Source: Dactylonectria macrodidyma (lineage: Eukaryota > Ascomycota > Sordariomycetes > Hypocreales > Nectriaceae). From it: DNA of 64,000 nt. The notes under the pieces were generated by a model. That model saw only the letters and a list, made by a program, of their open reading frames with translations. It searched no databases and was not told the origin of the DNA. The position numbers were made by a program, and so were the translations under genes. The stretch spans positions 91,852-155,851 of the forward strand of contig JAGMUV010000056.1 of assembly GCA_020744425.1 (NCBI GenBank). Reading direction: 5' to 3'. Positions 44,723 through 55,975 of the stretch are shown here, one piece after another (positions within the stretch are counted from its first letter, which is position 1; each line of letters begins with the position of its first letter).

Positions 44723-46621
44723 TTATCTACGTACTAATCCATTGCCATGGCCATTATTGGTATTATGTGACATGTACGGATTCCGTGTGAGCACCTGTCG
44801 TTTCCGAAGCTCCTGATCCCTCATCTTCATCTTCATGCCATCCGGGGGAGACCCGTAGACCAGGTGATTACGATCAAATGGTGCATCCAACATCAGACCC
44901 TGGAGCGTTTTCACGCGAGAGACAGCCACGTAGCTTAAACCAGTCTGAAAGTCCCGGCAGGACAGATCTGTAACTATCATATCTTCGGTGATGCTTTGTG
45001 ACTTGTGCACGGTAATTGCGTAGCATACGATCAGGGGAAACTGGGTGCGAGTGCAGAGAGTGGCTCCGATGAGGAAGTCCCTCTCCACTGGGAGAATCGG
45101 CACAATCTTCCTGCCATCAGGGGTGGTCAGGAATACCGGTCCGCTGTATTTGTCAAACTCCATCATGATAACACAGGGAGGGTCTTGGATGGGGTCGGCC
45201 CCAGGTGCCCAGCCGATATCGTAAACTGTGCCGCGAGCGCCGTTGCAGAGGCCAACTGGCTGCCAAAGGTTGGACGTCAGCATCAGACGGGAGCCAATGC
45301 ATATGGGGATCTGCTTCGCAAGGTTGCCCGCCTTGTCATCAGGCGCAGCAGCCGCGCCAGGGCCGACGTTCTTAGCCATAACCCGGATGACTGGCCGGCT
45401 GAGGCGGTCGAGGTGATAGTGGTTATATTCGTTCACCCTATCTTTAGTGGCGTATACTCGTAAGGCGTTGATAAACCTTGTGACCTCTTGATCGTCTAGT
45501 TTTGCCTGTACGCGGCTGGAAAGGAGCTTCCAGGACTCCACAGATAGTTAAAGCAACCGCAATTCCCCGAGAGCTAGGCGGAATGCCTCCTGATCGTCGC
45601 CACCCTGCCGCTGGACAACTTTCAAGAAGACCGATTTATCGAATCGCCTATATGCGTTTCTGCCCTTAATCTCTACTCCCTGAACCTCTTTGTCGTAATA
45701 AAGCGGCTTCTGTAGCACAGGGGGAAGCTGAAAGAAGTCACCAACTAAGAGGATGTTCAGGCCGCCAAAGAACTCTTCGTTCTTATTCGGGAACGCCTCG
45801 CGGAGACGGTCATCGATCCAAGATAGCTGACGCAGTCCTAGCATGCTCTTCTCGTCAATGATCAGATACTTGATATCTTTAAGCTTCTTCTGGAGCTGGG
45901 CTTTATCAATGGCCGAGAGAGGCTTGAAGTCCTTATTAATTGGCAGGTGCAATAGGGAATGTAAGGTAGTGCCCGAAATCTGATTTCCCGCGACGCCCGT
46001 GGGTACAGCACGCCAGACGGGCGTCCCTCTCCCGCCCGTCGCGGCTTGAAGGTGCGCGGAGAGCAGGTTGATGAGGTATGACTTGCCAGTGCCGCCTCCC
46101 CCATCTACATGAAGTAACAACTGGGAAGGAACCCCTGTCAGGAAGTGGCCCATCACTGTGTCGTACACTAAGCGCTGATCTCGATTTAGGGAATCGCGAG
46201 CTTCTAAGGGCTGATAGTCCACGTCGAGATTCCAGGGGTTTTCCGCTTTGCGTTGCTTCCAGTAGTCGCCGCTGAGAATGCCGTCGTCGGTATACCGCCC
46301 AACATGAGGGGTCCAATCGTAATTAATGTCAATGTCTCGGCGGCCGAGGATGTCGATGTCCTCTTCCTCCAGTGGGCGGTCAGGTAGCATGCGGGCGAGT
46401 TCATGCCAGTCCTCCTCCGCAATGGGCTCCTCATGGATCTCAAGCTCAAATTCATCCTCCTCTGCCGTCAATTCGTCTATATCTGGCTCCCCATAATGAT
46501 CGTCCGCATGGGTATCGTGATGCTGTCTGCAGTGTATGTACGCAGCTATGAAGGAATCGAACTGCTGCCCGCCCACAACGAGCAACTCTTCTGGAGAGCG
46601 ATGTGGATGAACCATCATCAA
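44723..46621 (-). pseudogene. Helitron PIF1-like helicase part
   Basis: The minus-strand frame 46621-45548 contains Walker A (DGGGGTGKSYLINL), Walker B (LIIDEKSMLGL) and LVGDFFQLPPV; after a single TAA at 45550-45548 it continues in 45541-44723 with IGSRLMLTSNLW and the RecD/PIF1 motif CYAITVHKSQSITED and LSYVAVSR. These are superfamily-1B helicase motifs that unwind DNA during rolling-circle transposition. Both halves are otherwise open. The linker to Rep (46622-46705) also carries stops. Confidence 0.88.
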
Positions 46622-46705
46622 TTTAACACGGCAGAAGTCGTTAAACTGGGAAGAGGCCTCTATAGATTTATATCGAGGGAAGTAAGACAGGACTCTCTTC
46701 TTCGC

Positions 46706-48230
46706 TTAAGCAGCGAGTCTCCTCCACGTATTGAGATTGTACGATTGTAGGTATTCGAGATAGGTTATATCCTCATGCTGGTCCTTTCTCTCTAGATATT
46801 TCCTATAGCTGCCGATGGCCTCGTTGACATCTCCGTCCACACGATACGAACGTGCCTGTTGCTCTAACAGACGGCAGTCCACGGTGATAACCATACGGGT
46901 GCCTTCTTGCAGCGGAATGTTAAGCAGCAGATGGGAAATCTCCTGCGCCGAGTAATCTCTCTCAGCAATCAGCTTGTTCATGAGGCGAGAGGAGAAGGAC
47001 AACAGGGGCTGAACGTGCGATGTGTGAGGCAAGACCTGGTCTGCAAGCCTGGCGAAAGACTCAGTCTTCTTCTCAGATTTACTACAATACTTCACAGCAT
47101 ATGTAATAACCGCCTGTAAGCTGGTGCAAGGAGATATGTCGATATTGGCTAGCCAGCCTAGGATAATCGCAGGATTGAAGTTATTCATGAGGCTGTCATT
47201 CCGGGCCGCCTCAAAGACATAGTACGACCTGCCTTCCTTCCTGATCACTGCGGCCAGCTCCCGCAAGGCACGGGGGAAGTCAAAACGACACTCCCTCTCT
47301 ATATTGGCAACATTAGCCGCCTCGATATCCGCAGCAGCACCTTCCATATCCCTCGCCAGATCACCGGTTCTCTTCCTCACACGCAAGCAGTACGTAGTAT
47401 TGCACTTGTAGCGCTGGCAACGGTTAACGATTTATAAGAGCCGCAGGAACGTCATCTCTATGCTCAGGAGATCCACGCTCAGGGGATTACCCTCACCCTA
47501 AGGCATAGTCCTACTCGGCTCAGGGTTAATAGCAGTGACGTAGAATCCCCATGTGCGTACAAATACATCACGAGCCGCTTCGTCCTCCATGTCAGCTCCT
47601 AGACAATTATCCATCCAGTATAGGCCGTAGTTATGTAGGCTACCACGGCCTTACCATTCGTACCGGTCCCAGTAATCTGTGATGCTAAACTTCTTACTTA
47701 GCACAATATCCTGAAAGAGGGTGTATTAGCAGTAGAAGTGGAAAGCAGCAGTGTGAGGGTTCTGTCGCAATAGGCAGCGCAATAGAGCCATCCTCTCCGG
47801 CTCAGTAGCGGCTAGCCAGTCATCATACTGGGGCATATGCTGGTAGAGACTCCGCCAGTGTAAATCTGCTGGGCTAAACGTGATGAATGCACCAGGACAA
47901 CCAAGGTTATAGGCATAGGCCTCGAGGTCCTGCCTCTTTTTATTCTAGAATGGACGCATACCGCGAATAGAAACCGCATGCCTTGTGATCGAGTTGATCA
48001 GCGCCTGCGCCTCGGGGTCCTCACTGTGTTCGAGCGCCTGAATGAGTTACTCTCGCGTAAGCGGCTAATGCCTCCCATCATATTGCTTCACGAAGAATCT
48101 GGACCGTGAACGTGCCTGTGACCGCATTAGTGTATTGAAGGCGACGAAGCGGAAGGTCGAGTGGCGTGCAAAACGCCCGTCGTGCTAGCGCATCGCGTGC
48201 TCGACGTAATCCTTATAATCAATGGAGCGT
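46706..48230 (-). pseudogene. Helitron Rep/HUH nuclease part, catalytic site mutated
   Basis: The minus strand from 48230 to 47400 can be followed as Rep sequence (GCPGAFITFSPADLHW, SKKFSITDYWDRYEW) only through several TAG and other stops. At about 47626-47636 the HUH motif reads RGSLHNYGLYW: the second histidine is Tyr, a C-to-T change from CAC/CAT. The later frame 47386-46706 is open and contains the Y2 motif VITYAVKYCSKSE with both tyrosines. Loss of one histidine removes the metal site, so nicking activity should be gone. Confidence 0.8.
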
Positions 48231-49435
48231 AATCAAGGTTCAACAAAGTCAGCTCTACCGTCAGGAAAGAGGCAGGGAAACGCCAAGGAGAGTAGGGCAT
48301 GAGAGCGATTGAACTCATTAATGGGTGTGTGTCGTATATTCGGGAGCCGCAGCTCGTGTTGCGCCTGCGCCTGGAAGCTTGTAGAAAGCCCTGAATCAGC
48401 TTCTGATTCTCCGGCGAGAATAGACCGCAGAGCATCGAGCTCCGTATCCTTGGCCAACAGGTCTGGCACCGCAGCCTCGTCCTCCAGGTCAGGCTCTGCC
48501 TCCTGATCTTCCTCGGGTCCAACATCCGCAGCCTCCACCTGACTCTGGGGGATGGCATCCAGGACATTGCCATCTTGGGGCAATTGATTTAGCCTCTCTT
48601 CGTCGATGACGATGCATCGATAGCCAGGATGATGGCGGCGGAGGTAGTCTAGCCATATGACAACCGGCTGGCGGCGGACACGGGACTGGCGGGTGAATTG
48701 CCGGCTAAGAATTGCGTGGGACGACGTATTGGCAGGACGCAGTAATACAATGTTCAACTCCTGCGGCAGAAGCGGGAGCTGGTTGTACACTAAGCCAACC
48801 TCACGGAGAAAGTGAACTACGTGCCCCCGATACTTATACTGCTGCCCTCGCACGAGCATAATGTTCACGTGGACGTGAACACGAGCAATCAAAGACTCTT
48901 CGGTAGGCGTAAGCTGGGGCAACCGGGACGGTACAGGGCCAAAGTCGAGCTGATTATCCGCAGAGAAGAAATACGGCTCGTCAGGGCGGCGATTTTCATC
49001 CTTTCGATAGCAACGCGCACAAATGCCATCGCAATCGATCTTCATCTGGAACCAACTCTCTTGGCATTGACTGCAAAACTGCATTTGGTCATTGTCCAGC
49101 TTTGTCCAGAACTCGTGGAGGATTGCCTTGTCGCGACCGGTCAAGGCGCAAGCCTCGAGGTCTCCATTCCACACTGGGTCTTGTGCGTGAAATACCGCCG
49201 ATTCTTTAGGTGGAATCATCACTGGACTCCGATACCGTCGTGGCGGCCTCGACGATCGACTTTGCCTTCGAGATTGTCTCGGCCGCCCTCCTGTACCAGG
49301 GGCAGGGCCACGGCGACCACGCCTTGGCCGTGTGGAAGGCTGCGGCAAGCGATGGCGAAGAGGGCTTCCATCCACGGAATTATTATCGCCGTTCTCGTCT
49401 TCGTCCCCTGGATCGGAATCACACTCTACCCCTAA
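48231..49435 (-). pseudogene. Helitron-like N-terminal domain
   Basis: An open minus-strand frame of about 380 residues. It has a zinc-binding part (CSQCQESWFQMKIDCDGICARC), RLPQLTPTEESLIARVHVHV and the conserved block ending ALLSLAFPCLFPDGRADF, all typical of the DUF6570 / Helitron_like_N region upstream of Rep in fungal Helitrons. An acidic stretch (residues about 290-340) links the two parts. It runs into the Rep region with stops at about 48230. Confidence 0.85.
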
Positions 49436-49623
49436 TTGTTTGAGGTACCTCCGTGGTCGAGCAGGCGAGAGGAGTAAGTTGAAATAGTCCTCGGCGTCAA
49501 TATCAGATTCAGAGAACTGTCCCCTGTCATTACTTTCCTTAGTTATCCTATCCCCGTCTTAAAACCAACTCGGTTGTAGTCGATCTCGACTTCCATCTAC
49601 GCTCCGTAGTTAGCCTAAACAAT

Positions 49624-50416
49624 TTACCAGGACCACAGCACAAGGATACCTTCCCCATGACCCTCAGACCCATTAAAGACGCCGAGTTGAGATATTGTAG
49701 GAGTCAGTAACACAGTCTCCCCTGCACGGCGTCGTGAACGATGGTCGCGCTGGACAGCGGCCAGCTTGGCCCTCGCCCCGGCCTTGGAAGGATCATCTTG
49801 CGAGTCCTTCCCGGCCCTGTGGAACCTAGCAGCCAAGTAAGAGTAATCCAAACCAGGTGTGCTACTTCGGACAGTAGATGGGTCAGAATGTGAGGCGATT
49901 GGATGGGCCGTTGGCTGCACGGGAGGTGAGGGAGCTAGAGCACGGAAACGCCGCGTGCTTTGTTGGGTTGGTGGAATTGGAGTCCCCAGCACTACGTGCG
50001 GCTGGCTAATTGACTCTCCGAATAAACTCCTAGCTGTATGAAGTTGCCGTAGCTTCAGTGGTGATGTAGGCTGGGTTCCGGATCTCTCATCAGGAGGCGA
50101 TAGGCCAGCATCTCTGTCGGTTCTTTTCGGGGCAGATCTCTCAGCTGAGGAAGGACAGACGGCCAGGTTCCTCAACGTCAGGACCGCACCTTTGGACCTG
50201 GCACGCTTGATCAGGTTAGGGAGGCATATAGGCTATACCAATGATGTCAGTTACCTCGGAATTGCGCTGGTCCCGGCATTCCAGGCAGGTTGTAGTTTGA
50301 TTAGCAGATTTCCTCCTGCTAATGGAGTCACTTGCTGGTTTAATTTGGTTGCAAGACGGGCAATGGACTCCAAAATCAGATCCAGGGCTCATATTACCCC
50401 TAGAATCGGAATCCAT
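49624..50416 (-). pseudogene. Helitron 5' coding segment with zinc knuckle
   Basis: Frame 50416-50216 begins MDSDSRGNMSPGSDFG and contains HCPSCNQIKP plus TTTCLECRDQ, a CxxC...CxxC pair usual at the start of fungal Helitron proteins. Frame 50175-49624 is polar and Pro/Ser-rich and probably the next exon. Intron boundaries here are not certain. Confidence 0.55.
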
Positions 50417-50502
50417 CCTCAGTCATACGGTGCATCGGGATCGATAATAGAAGAAAGGTTGCTTGGCTAAGCAAACGAAGATCGCCAGGCAAATTTGGTG
50501 AT

Positions 50503-50550
50503 AGTAAATAAAGAAGTAAATAAAGAAGTAAACAAAGAAGTAAACAAAGA
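50503..50550. repeat. Four tandem copies of a 12-bp unit
   Basis: Units AGTAAATAAAGA (twice) and AGTAAACAAAGA (twice) follow directly head to tail, just upstream of the Helitron coding start. Confidence 0.9.
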
Positions 50551-51119
50551 AGTAGTGACAGATGGGCGGGTACCCACTTTTTCTAGAGCCGCCAACCAAT
50601 CCAGCCTTCTTTAGCGACCGGCAATACAAAATTTGGACCAATCAGATTCTAAGAAACTTATTTATCCCTGTCTGCACCAAACTGGGGAGCAGCCGCCACG
50701 CCGGCTTGCTAGGAAGGCCTCCCGTTAGGAATAGGAAAAGGAGTGCTCTGTATTAGGACGCCTATAGGCAGAGAGGGTCATGTGCTCAGAGAGAATGGCC
50801 ATGCGTCTACAACTTGCTCTCGTCCGTGCGATCCACTAATAAGGTCACAGCAATTTTACCTGTATGCAAGATATGTCTACCCGGTCCTGAGCACATCATT
50901 ATGATCAATCACAATCCTTGGCACGGACCTCCAATGTAGAGGCTCGGGCGAAAGCCTAAAATGCAACACAACCAAAGCTAACTCTCATCACCTGATCCTT
51001 AGGCAGGGATCATGGGGGGAGACGTCGCCTCGTCTCCTCAAATACTTCTCACTACGTCATCTTAGCACAAGACGTGTTTTCACATTCTACCTCCGATTGT
51101 GAACAGTTATAACGTCAAA
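50551..51119. other. Intergenic, upstream of the MYND gene
   Basis: No gene. It includes CCAAT boxes near 50600 and 50639 that may belong to the Helitron's 5' side. Confidence 0.4.
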
Positions 51120-51875
51120 ATGACAACAACACCCGTTCAGTTCGATTTCCTCTGTTATCGTGTAGGCGTCAAGTTCGATGAGTCCTACGATATCCCTCTT
51201 CGTATCGTCAGGGCAGGAGACCATTCAGACAAGGAGAAAACCGAGAACAAACCGTTGTGGAATGCGGCGATGAATACTATTATGGAGCATAGCGGGGCGA
51301 CATGCCTCCGGCGTGCCAGTCCGGCCTCGTGCGCGTGTGGGTTACCAGCAACGGCCACCGAATACCTACCACCGATGCCGTTCCTTGATGCTCCGAAACC
51401 TCACGTTGTGGCGATCGTGGACCTGTTCTGCGGGAACCTGAAATGTCGGACGCGGACACACCAGAGCATGCTGCAAGTCATTTCGCGAAACCGCTCGCCA
51501 GGTAGCGGCCTTCGTGGCCCGGACCCAGGACTCTTCGCAGAGCTTATGTCGTGTAGAGTATGCAAGAAAAGGGAGGGGCTGAGGGAATGCGGGGTCTGTC
51601 ACGTCGCGGGGTATTGTGGGCAAGAGCACCAAGAGGAGGACTGGCCAAACCACAAGGCAGAGTGTACGCCGTGGCCGACGTCGACATTCGATGCAAGGGG
51701 TCCCCTGGACGAGGCGGACGCTGACTCCGACACCAAAGTGACCTACAGCGCCGTCTTCAATGTCGCAGGACCTGGCGAGCCGCCGCGGTTCAGGGAGATT
51801 AGTCGAGAGGAGGTCGTGAGACGTTTATTGATAGGAGCAGCTGGAATGGAAGAGCTGGAAGTCGAGATGAAGTAA
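51120..51875 (+). CDS. MYND-type zinc finger protein
   Basis: A single exon of 251 residues starting at the ATG at 51120; an open frame 21 nt upstream has no ATG. A C-terminal MYND finger spans residues 145-182 (CRVCKKREGLRECGVC, then YCGQEHQEEDW and NHKAEC). His170 replaces the usual sixth cysteine, which is common in fungal members. MYND fingers bind Pro-rich peptides and often act as protein-interaction modules. The N-terminal part has a few more Cys pairs (CACG, CGNLKC) but no domain I recognise. The gene sits intact between two Helitrons in the opposite and same orientation and may have been carried or simply trapped there. Confidence 0.8.
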   Translation: MTTTPVQFDFLCYRVGVKFDESYDIPLRIVRAGDHSDKEKTENKPLWNAAMNTIMEHSGATCLRRASPASCACGLPATATEYLPPMPFLDAPKPHVVAIVDLFCGNLKCRTRTHQSMLQVISRNRSPGSGLRGPDPGLFAELMSCRVCKKREGLRECGVCHVAGYCGQEHQEEDWPNHKAECTPWPTSTFDARGPLDEADADSDTKVTYSAVFNVAGPGEPPRFREISREEVVRRLLIGAAGMEELEVEMK

Positions 51876-52258
51876 AATGAGTTCAGAAAGCGAGCGCAGG
51901 TTCGCACACAGATTGTTTTGAAGAAATTGTGAACTTCCTATAAAGTTTTTAACAAAGTGGGACCCTTACGCTGACGAGAGCAATAGCAAGTGACCTATCA
52001 CTTTATCAGCAGGGAGGTTCCCGGCAGGGCCACTCGGTCACATATCATGCCTGCTGCCGTAGATGCGCGTGACAGATCGGCATAACGGAGTTCCCGGGGG
52101 CTATTGTGTGTTGGTAGGCCGCTTGGGAATAGGTGATGAGGAGACCGTGACTGTACTATAGCACTCTGGCAAGAAAGAACAAGAGATATTCTGGCAACAC
52201 TAGAAGACTCCAGCTAACCAAAGGCGCTGCTGGATTGTCATAGATCACGCCGAACGTC
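51876..52258. other. Intergenic, upstream of the plus-strand Helitron
   Basis: No gene seen. A Helitron 5' terminus (TC...) is expected somewhere here but cannot be picked with confidence. Confidence 0.35.
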
Positions 52259-54055
52259 ATGGGCAGAAAGCAGAGGATCTACTCACTAAGACGGCCGCTG
52301 GCCCGACTCCTTCCCAAGACACTGACCACACTACCAATTCAATGTCCTCCTATCGTTATGACACCGAGTCTTAAGCGGCGCGGCCCCAGACCAGGGGCCG
52401 CTTACCACATCCGCAGGAAACATACAAGACCAGTCCCTACCGAGAAAGATGCGCGGGTCGGCCAACCAGCACGGCCAGCAGCTCCCTCAATCTTTCCAAT
52501 AGTGGATACTCCAGCCTCTCCGCTATTCCAAGAGCGAAAGAAGTCGTTGTATGAGGTCCTGAAGGCGATGGATGAACGTTGGGAGCAGAGGGTGAGAGAT
52601 TCAGCGGGCCATACATGGAGTGAGCCGAGACCGCGCGAGCTCGAGCTGGAGACCGTCTGTGGCTTCTACAACAAGATGCATGACGAAAACACCATGGAGC
52701 TGACACACTGCGTCGTCTGCTATGAGCAGAAGGCATCCGTCGACGTCTCCGACTGGAAGTGGACGGTGTTCGAGCCGTTATATCGGCAGGCGGAAACGCG
52801 CCTCACGCGTCAGGATCGGGAACATTTCGCATGCAGACAATGCTTCCCCCGTGAAGGGCCGGACGGGTTCCCTGTCTGCCAAGACTGTAGTCATGCCTTA
52901 GAGGCGGCTAAGCTCCCGCGTGCCTGCCAAGTCAACAACCTCGGCCTTGGATGCGTCCATAGATATCCGGCGGCACTGCGAGACTTGACTCCAATGGAAG
53001 AACGGCTCATTGGCTTGTACATACCTTGTGGTTGGATCACCAAGTTCCAGATCGACATCGAGAAGGCTACCAACGGCCGATATCGTAAGCACAAGAAGGG
53101 CCACATTACCGTATTCCCCAACGACGTGGAGAACTTGGTGTCGAAAGTGCTCCCGCACCCCATGATGAACGAGCTGGAGAGGATCCACGTGTGCTTCGTA
53201 GCACCACGGAAGCCGGTGCCTACCGACATTGCCTGGATGATGTCGGTGCGCCCCCAGCGGCTGAAAGGCGCGCTTACCTGGCTGAAGCGGTATAATCCGT
53301 TATTCCGAGATATTTGTATCAGTGAGGAGAACCTCCGGAGTTGGGGGGACTGGTGTTCCGGTACCGAGGTGCCGCAAGCTATATTCGATAGCATGGTCCC
53401 ATACGAGCTGAGCGCGGAGGACCAAATCCGGACTAGATACTATGTGTCGGCCGTTGAGCGTGGTCGTGCAGAGCAGCCTATTCGTACGGTCGAAGAGGTG
53501 CTAGCTATGCTGGAAGACCGCGAAGACGATGCTGTGCGACAAGAGAACGAAAGCAACGCGAGACTAGGCGGCCTGCAGGGGCGCCATCTCCAGAGAGAGG
53601 AGCTGGATCTTCGGCATATAGAGGAAGAGCTAATCGAGATGGTTTCAACAGGGATGTTGGGGCTCGACGAGACGGCGGACCACGGGCCTAAAGAACGGCT
53701 TCAGTGGGTCCAGGCCAGTCTGGACCAGACGGATGGCGGCCATCGGGGCAAGAAGCGCCGGCGGAGCGAGGGTGGAATCGGATACTTTACCGGCACTACG
53801 GAACCCTTTATTATCAACCAGCGGGGGGAGGAGTATGTCGATAGCAACGACCCCGATTTCTTTCCCAAGACCTTCCCCTGCCTCTTCCCGTGGGGCCGAG
53901 GAGGCCCTAAGTTGGCGGAGGATGCCGGTGTCGGATTCACGGGCGTCTATAGTAGCTGCGGCCAGGACCGTAACTTCACCCTACGGAGTTGGGCGAGATT
54001 GGTGCTCCAGCGACACGGTATGTACCCGCCGAGCTGGGAGATCAGACGGAATTGA
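52259..54055 (+). pseudogene. Helitron N-terminal domain
   Basis: An open frame of 598 residues with paired cysteines (CVVCYEQK; CRQCFPRE; CQDCSHAL), the segment RDLTPMEERLIGLYIPCGWI, and the conserved end DPDFFPKTFPCLFPWGRGGP. These are marks of the Helitron-like N / DUF6570 region. It ends at TGA 54053-54055. The same frame continues with coding-like sequence (GLFATHPAFPFLIYNMLVRS), so this is a nonsense mutation inside the Helitron polyprotein. Confidence 0.85.
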
Positions 54056-55922
54056 CCAGTAGTAGGCGGCCTTTTCGCGACGCACCCGGCCTTTCCCTTC
54101 CTCATATACAACATGCTGGTCCGCTCGGAGAACCGGCGGATCAGCTATATTCGCATGCAGAAGCGGTCCTTCGCTCGGGTGGAGCAGATCCTCCGTGCGC
54201 TGACTGCTAGCGAGATCGAGGCCGCGGAGGAAGAATACCGCCAGACCAGGACGACTACGAACGAGGACGTCTCCTTCCTGCTTCGAGAGCTCAGCGCCTT
54301 CGGGCATGGCCAGCATATGTCGAACGAAGAGAGACTCGGTCACCGTCGCAAGATCAACTCCCTCAGCTTACTGCTAGGGATGAAGACAATTTGGTTCACG
54401 CTGAATCCAAACGACCTGACCAACGAAGTAAATATGAAGCTGACTGCCTACCGGGCTGTGAGCGGAGAGCTGGCCAGGCAGCTGGTGGACCAGTTCCGCA
54501 AGCACATCGGTCGGGTACAGCATGTAGTGCGAGATCCTGTGAGCTCCGCTAAGTTTTTTGACCGCGAGATCCGTCTCTTCTTCCAACACTGCGTACGCGT
54601 AGGGGGGCCATCGATATTCGGCAAGGTCTCTGGCTATTATGGCTGCGTCGAGACGAACGAAAGGGGGGCGGAGCACCTACACGGATTCTTGTGGCTCGAC
54701 GCCAACGTGGAAATGCCCACTGTCTTGGACGATATGCAAGATGACGGGGCATACGCGGAGCAGGTGTGTCGATACCTTGATACCCTGGTGAGTGAGGTAA
54801 GCGTATTGCCTAGCTAGACGTGGTAGAGAGGGAAGAGCCGCTCACCCAGGCACGGTAGTGTTGTGACGAACGAGGGGCGAAACGATACCGACGGTGGGAC
54901 AGCGTCTTCCGTGATATAAGCGACATAGTGAACGATGCTGACAAGCTGGCCGATGTGTTCGAGAGCGAGGCGAACTGGGTGGCGCATCGTTGCCAGATGC
55001 ACAGCTGCGGCGCAACATGTGTCAAGTATAGCTTCAAGGAAAAGGACCGGACAAGAAAGCAGCACCCGTGTCGTTTCCGAGCTCCGTGGGCGCTGCGGGA
55101 ACAGACTGAATTCACACCGAGCGGCCTGCTGCACGTCAAACGCAATCACAGCCGGATTAGCCGGTTCAACAAGGCCCTAGCAGTTGCCTTGCGGCACAAC
55201 CACGACATTCGACTGCTCGTCACAGTCACGTCAAGCCTAGCCATGAGCTATTACGCCACGAATTACGCCACGAAGCTAGACACGCCGTTATGGAAACGGG
55301 CGGCGCTTATGAAGACGGTGTGGGAAAGGATGTCGGCGGACGTTGGGGCCGAAGGCCAAGTAGCGCATAACGACGAAGCCCCGAGGGCCACGCAGGTAAA
55401 TAATAAGGCCAGGCAATTCCTGGCCCGAACGGCAAACCAGATCTTCACCAGCAGGGAGCTATCCGCTGTGGAGGTATGCAGCAGGCTCCTCGGTCATCCT
55501 AACCACTACTCCAGCGTGGAGAGATGGCAGAGCATTCACCTCAATACGCTATACTGGGCGGTCTTCAGGAGGTGGCGGGGTCTACAAGACGCAGCCGGAC
55601 CGGAGGCTCGTCTGCGAGCGGCCCCGGAGACGATCAACATAGCGCAGTCTGGTGTGCATCTTCCACTGCTGGAGGCATACGACGGGCGTGGGGCTCTATT
55701 GGAGGACCTCTGCTTCTACGACTATGCCAGCGTGATTCAAGTGCGTCGGGTTGGGAAGCGGACGAATGTAGATAAGCCGCAGTATTTCCCCTTCGACCAA
55801 GACCTTGTCAATGGAGAGGGATGGATCCAAGAGCTCCTGAAGGCAGGGGCGCAGTACGTCCCGGTGCTCACCGGCCCCCTTAACCACGACCTGGATAAGC
55901 TAGACCCAGGATATTACCAACG
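54056..55922 (+). pseudogene. Helitron Rep/HUH nuclease part
   Basis: Landmarks are GMKTIWFTLNPNDL, an intact HUH motif in RGAEHLHGFLWLD and the Y2 motif MSYYATNYATKLD. The frame breaks at about 54788-54860: the first part stops at 54817, while coding resumes one frame over (EREEPLTQAR, then a TAG, then CCDERGAKRYRRWD). A 26-nt stretch with splice-like ends lies there but is too short for a usual intron, so a frameshift is more likely. Downstream the frame 54928-55922 is open and ends at a good GTAAGA donor. Confidence 0.85.
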
Positions 55923-55975
55923 GTAAGAGAGGTGAAGAGAGAGAGAAGGCTCGTCGGAGAGCTAACGGCATACAG

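Larger units (their letters stand above)
44615..50416 (-). mobile_element. Near full-length Helitron (second lineage), inactive
   Basis: A 5.8-kb minus-strand element in the order expected for fungal Helitrons: N-terminal zinc-binding segment (50416-49624), Helitron-like N domain (49435-48233), Rep nuclease (about 48230-46706) and PIF1 helicase (46621-44723). Many in-frame stops and a changed HUH motif make it inactive. The 5' terminus cannot be fixed; two ATTGGT boxes and a 12-bp tandem repeat lie upstream at 50503-50650. Confidence 0.85.
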
